Shown piece after piece: positions 50,677 to 51,267 of a stretch of 51,267 nucleotides of DNA. This stretch comes from JACQXM01 sp964569425 (GTDB taxonomy: Bacteria > Planctomycetota > Phycisphaerae > UBA1845): NCBI GenBank assembly GCA_964569425.1, contig CAZMVD010000019.1, positions 1 through 51,267 of the forward strand. The letters run 5' to 3'. Under the pieces are notes generated by a model. That model was not told where the DNA came from. It saw nothing but the letters and a program-made list of their open reading frames with translations, and searched no databases. The position numbers and the translations under genes are program-made. How positions within the stretch are numbered: the first letter of the stretch is position 1; every line of letters begins with the position of its first letter.

Positions 50677-51267
50677 TTACCGCTGAACAAAATCAACCCA
50701 ACTACCCAGACTTTCCCCGGCCCCGTCCGCGGTCGATCCCGCGCCGGCACCGCTCTCGGAGCCATTCGCAGGCTCCAGCGCCAGCAAATCGTCAAGATAG
50801 GGAAGCGTCCGCGCCGCCGGCGTGAGCAGCAGAAAATCCTCTTTCACGATGTCCCGGGCAATCACCGTCAGATGGCCTGACTCATGCTCCAGTTCGCCCG
50901 AGACTATCATCGAAAGCTTACGACGCCCCACGTCGATTCGGGACTCCAGCCAGCGAATCCAGCCCGCCACCTGGACCGGCAACGGCCGGCGCATCGCCAG
51001 TGGAAATCGGAACGTCGGCTCAAACGTCTTACTTTCGTGCTCCGCCAACTGCGCCCCCCAGCGCTGGACCGATCGCGCCCACCCCGCGCCATCGTCCGTC
51101 TTGAGCCCGGCACGCGCATCCTGAAACCAATCTGCAAAGGTCAACGCCTTGCCATGCGCCACCCACGATTCGTCGGCCGCCCCGTCGCACACGCCGTCCA
51201 GATCGATGAAACGCTCCCCGAACGCCGCCTCAAAACGACCCGGCGAGTTGATGAACCGCACCACGTC
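50677..51267 (-). CDS. Partial protein at the head of the T6SS operon, 5' end outside window
   Basis: The frame is open to the window edge, so only the C-terminal 196 or so residues are seen. RFINSPGRFEAAFGERF, KALTFADWFQDARAG, FRFPLAMRRPLPVQVAGWIRW and GRRKLSMIVSGELEHESG are the most structured parts. The final 30 residues are Gly/Ser/Ala-rich. Position before tssA suggests a T6SS role. TagF and the TssM C-terminus were considered, but neither match is good enough to assign. The 109-base gap to tssA shows nothing. Confidence 0.6.
   Translation of the reverse strand, partial: DVVRFINSPGRFEAAFGERFIDLDGVCDGAADESWVAHGKALTFADWFQDARAGLKTDDGAGWARSVQRWGAQLAEHESKTFEPTFRFPLAMRRPLPVQVAGWIRWLESRIDVGRRKLSMIVSGELEHESGHLTVIARDIVKEDFLLLTPAARTLPYLDDLLALEPANGSESGAGAGSTADGAGESLGSWVDFVQR

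Noticed and set aside
50677..51267. Assigning the edge gene as TagF or TssM
   Set aside because: Each gives only loose similarity in short segments; the missing N-terminal part would be needed.

Overview
The window is GC-rich bacterial DNA. Several features together suggest a planctomycete (Planctomycetota, perhaps Phycisphaerae-like), but there is no rRNA or ribosomal protein marker to settle it. These features are multiheme cytochrome c proteins, two unrelated lipoproteins with an Asn/Thr-rich spacer after the lipobox, a very large secreted amidohydrolase, a short sigma-70 factor, an EF-P with a GNKR tip, and a 23-residue lysine-rich peptide gene. The taxonomic call is an inference.

Left part (1-23.8 kb), a mosaic of small operons. 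Two multiheme cytochrome genes (1-2246) come first. A C4 acyl-CoA cluster follows (2452-8576): 3-hydroxybutyryl-CoA dehydrogenase, a crotonase, a B12-dependent acyl-CoA mutase large subunit, and a B12-binding domain fused to a MeaB-type G protein. The mutase carries the Phe/Gln pair expected of isobutyryl-CoA mutase, not the Tyr/Arg pair of methylmalonyl-CoA mutase. With the dehydrogenase and hydratase this makes a plausible isobutyryl-CoA to butyryl-CoA to acetoacetyl-CoA route. The mutase and its B12/G-protein partner are separated by an inserted pair, an OLD/RecF-like ATPase and a DUF4276 (TOPRIM-like) protein, that looks like a split nuclease/defence module. Next come a SMUG1-type uracil-DNA glycosylase, an orphan MalK/UgpC-type ATPase, exonuclease VII (xseA, xseB), a lipoprotein, a sigma factor, a CPD photolyase, a PhoB-type response regulator with a possible Pho-like box, a 1373-residue triple amidohydrolase, EF-P, and the lysine-rich peptide gene followed by a clear intrinsic terminator.

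Right part (23.8-51.3 kb), a type VI secretion (T6SS) locus entirely on the minus strand. In transcription order: a partial gene at the window edge, tssA, tssB, tssC, hcp, tssE, tssF, tssG, clpV (tssH) and vgrG (tssI). After vgrG comes an accessory/effector island: a metzincin-like metalloprotease, a HEAT-repeat lipoprotein, a LysM/peptidoglycan-binding protein, a second peptidoglycan-binding protein, a PAAR protein, a LysM-OmpA protein, an M15-like peptidase with a large Lys/Glu-rich insertion, a hypothetical protein, a DUF4123 adaptor, a small hypothetical protein, and finally a second sheath-type gene in which TssB- and TssC-like halves are fused. TssJ, TssK, TssL and a recognisable TssM are not seen and would have to lie beyond 51267 or elsewhere.

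The points most worth following are the split isobutyryl-CoA mutase with a defence-like pair embedded in it, the single-chain TssB-TssC paralogue, a beta-module shared by five neighbouring T6SS accessory proteins, the two peptidase effector candidates, and the lysine peptide gene with an extended Shine-Dalgarno folded into a hairpin. No tRNA, rRNA, CRISPR array or insertion sequence was recognised.
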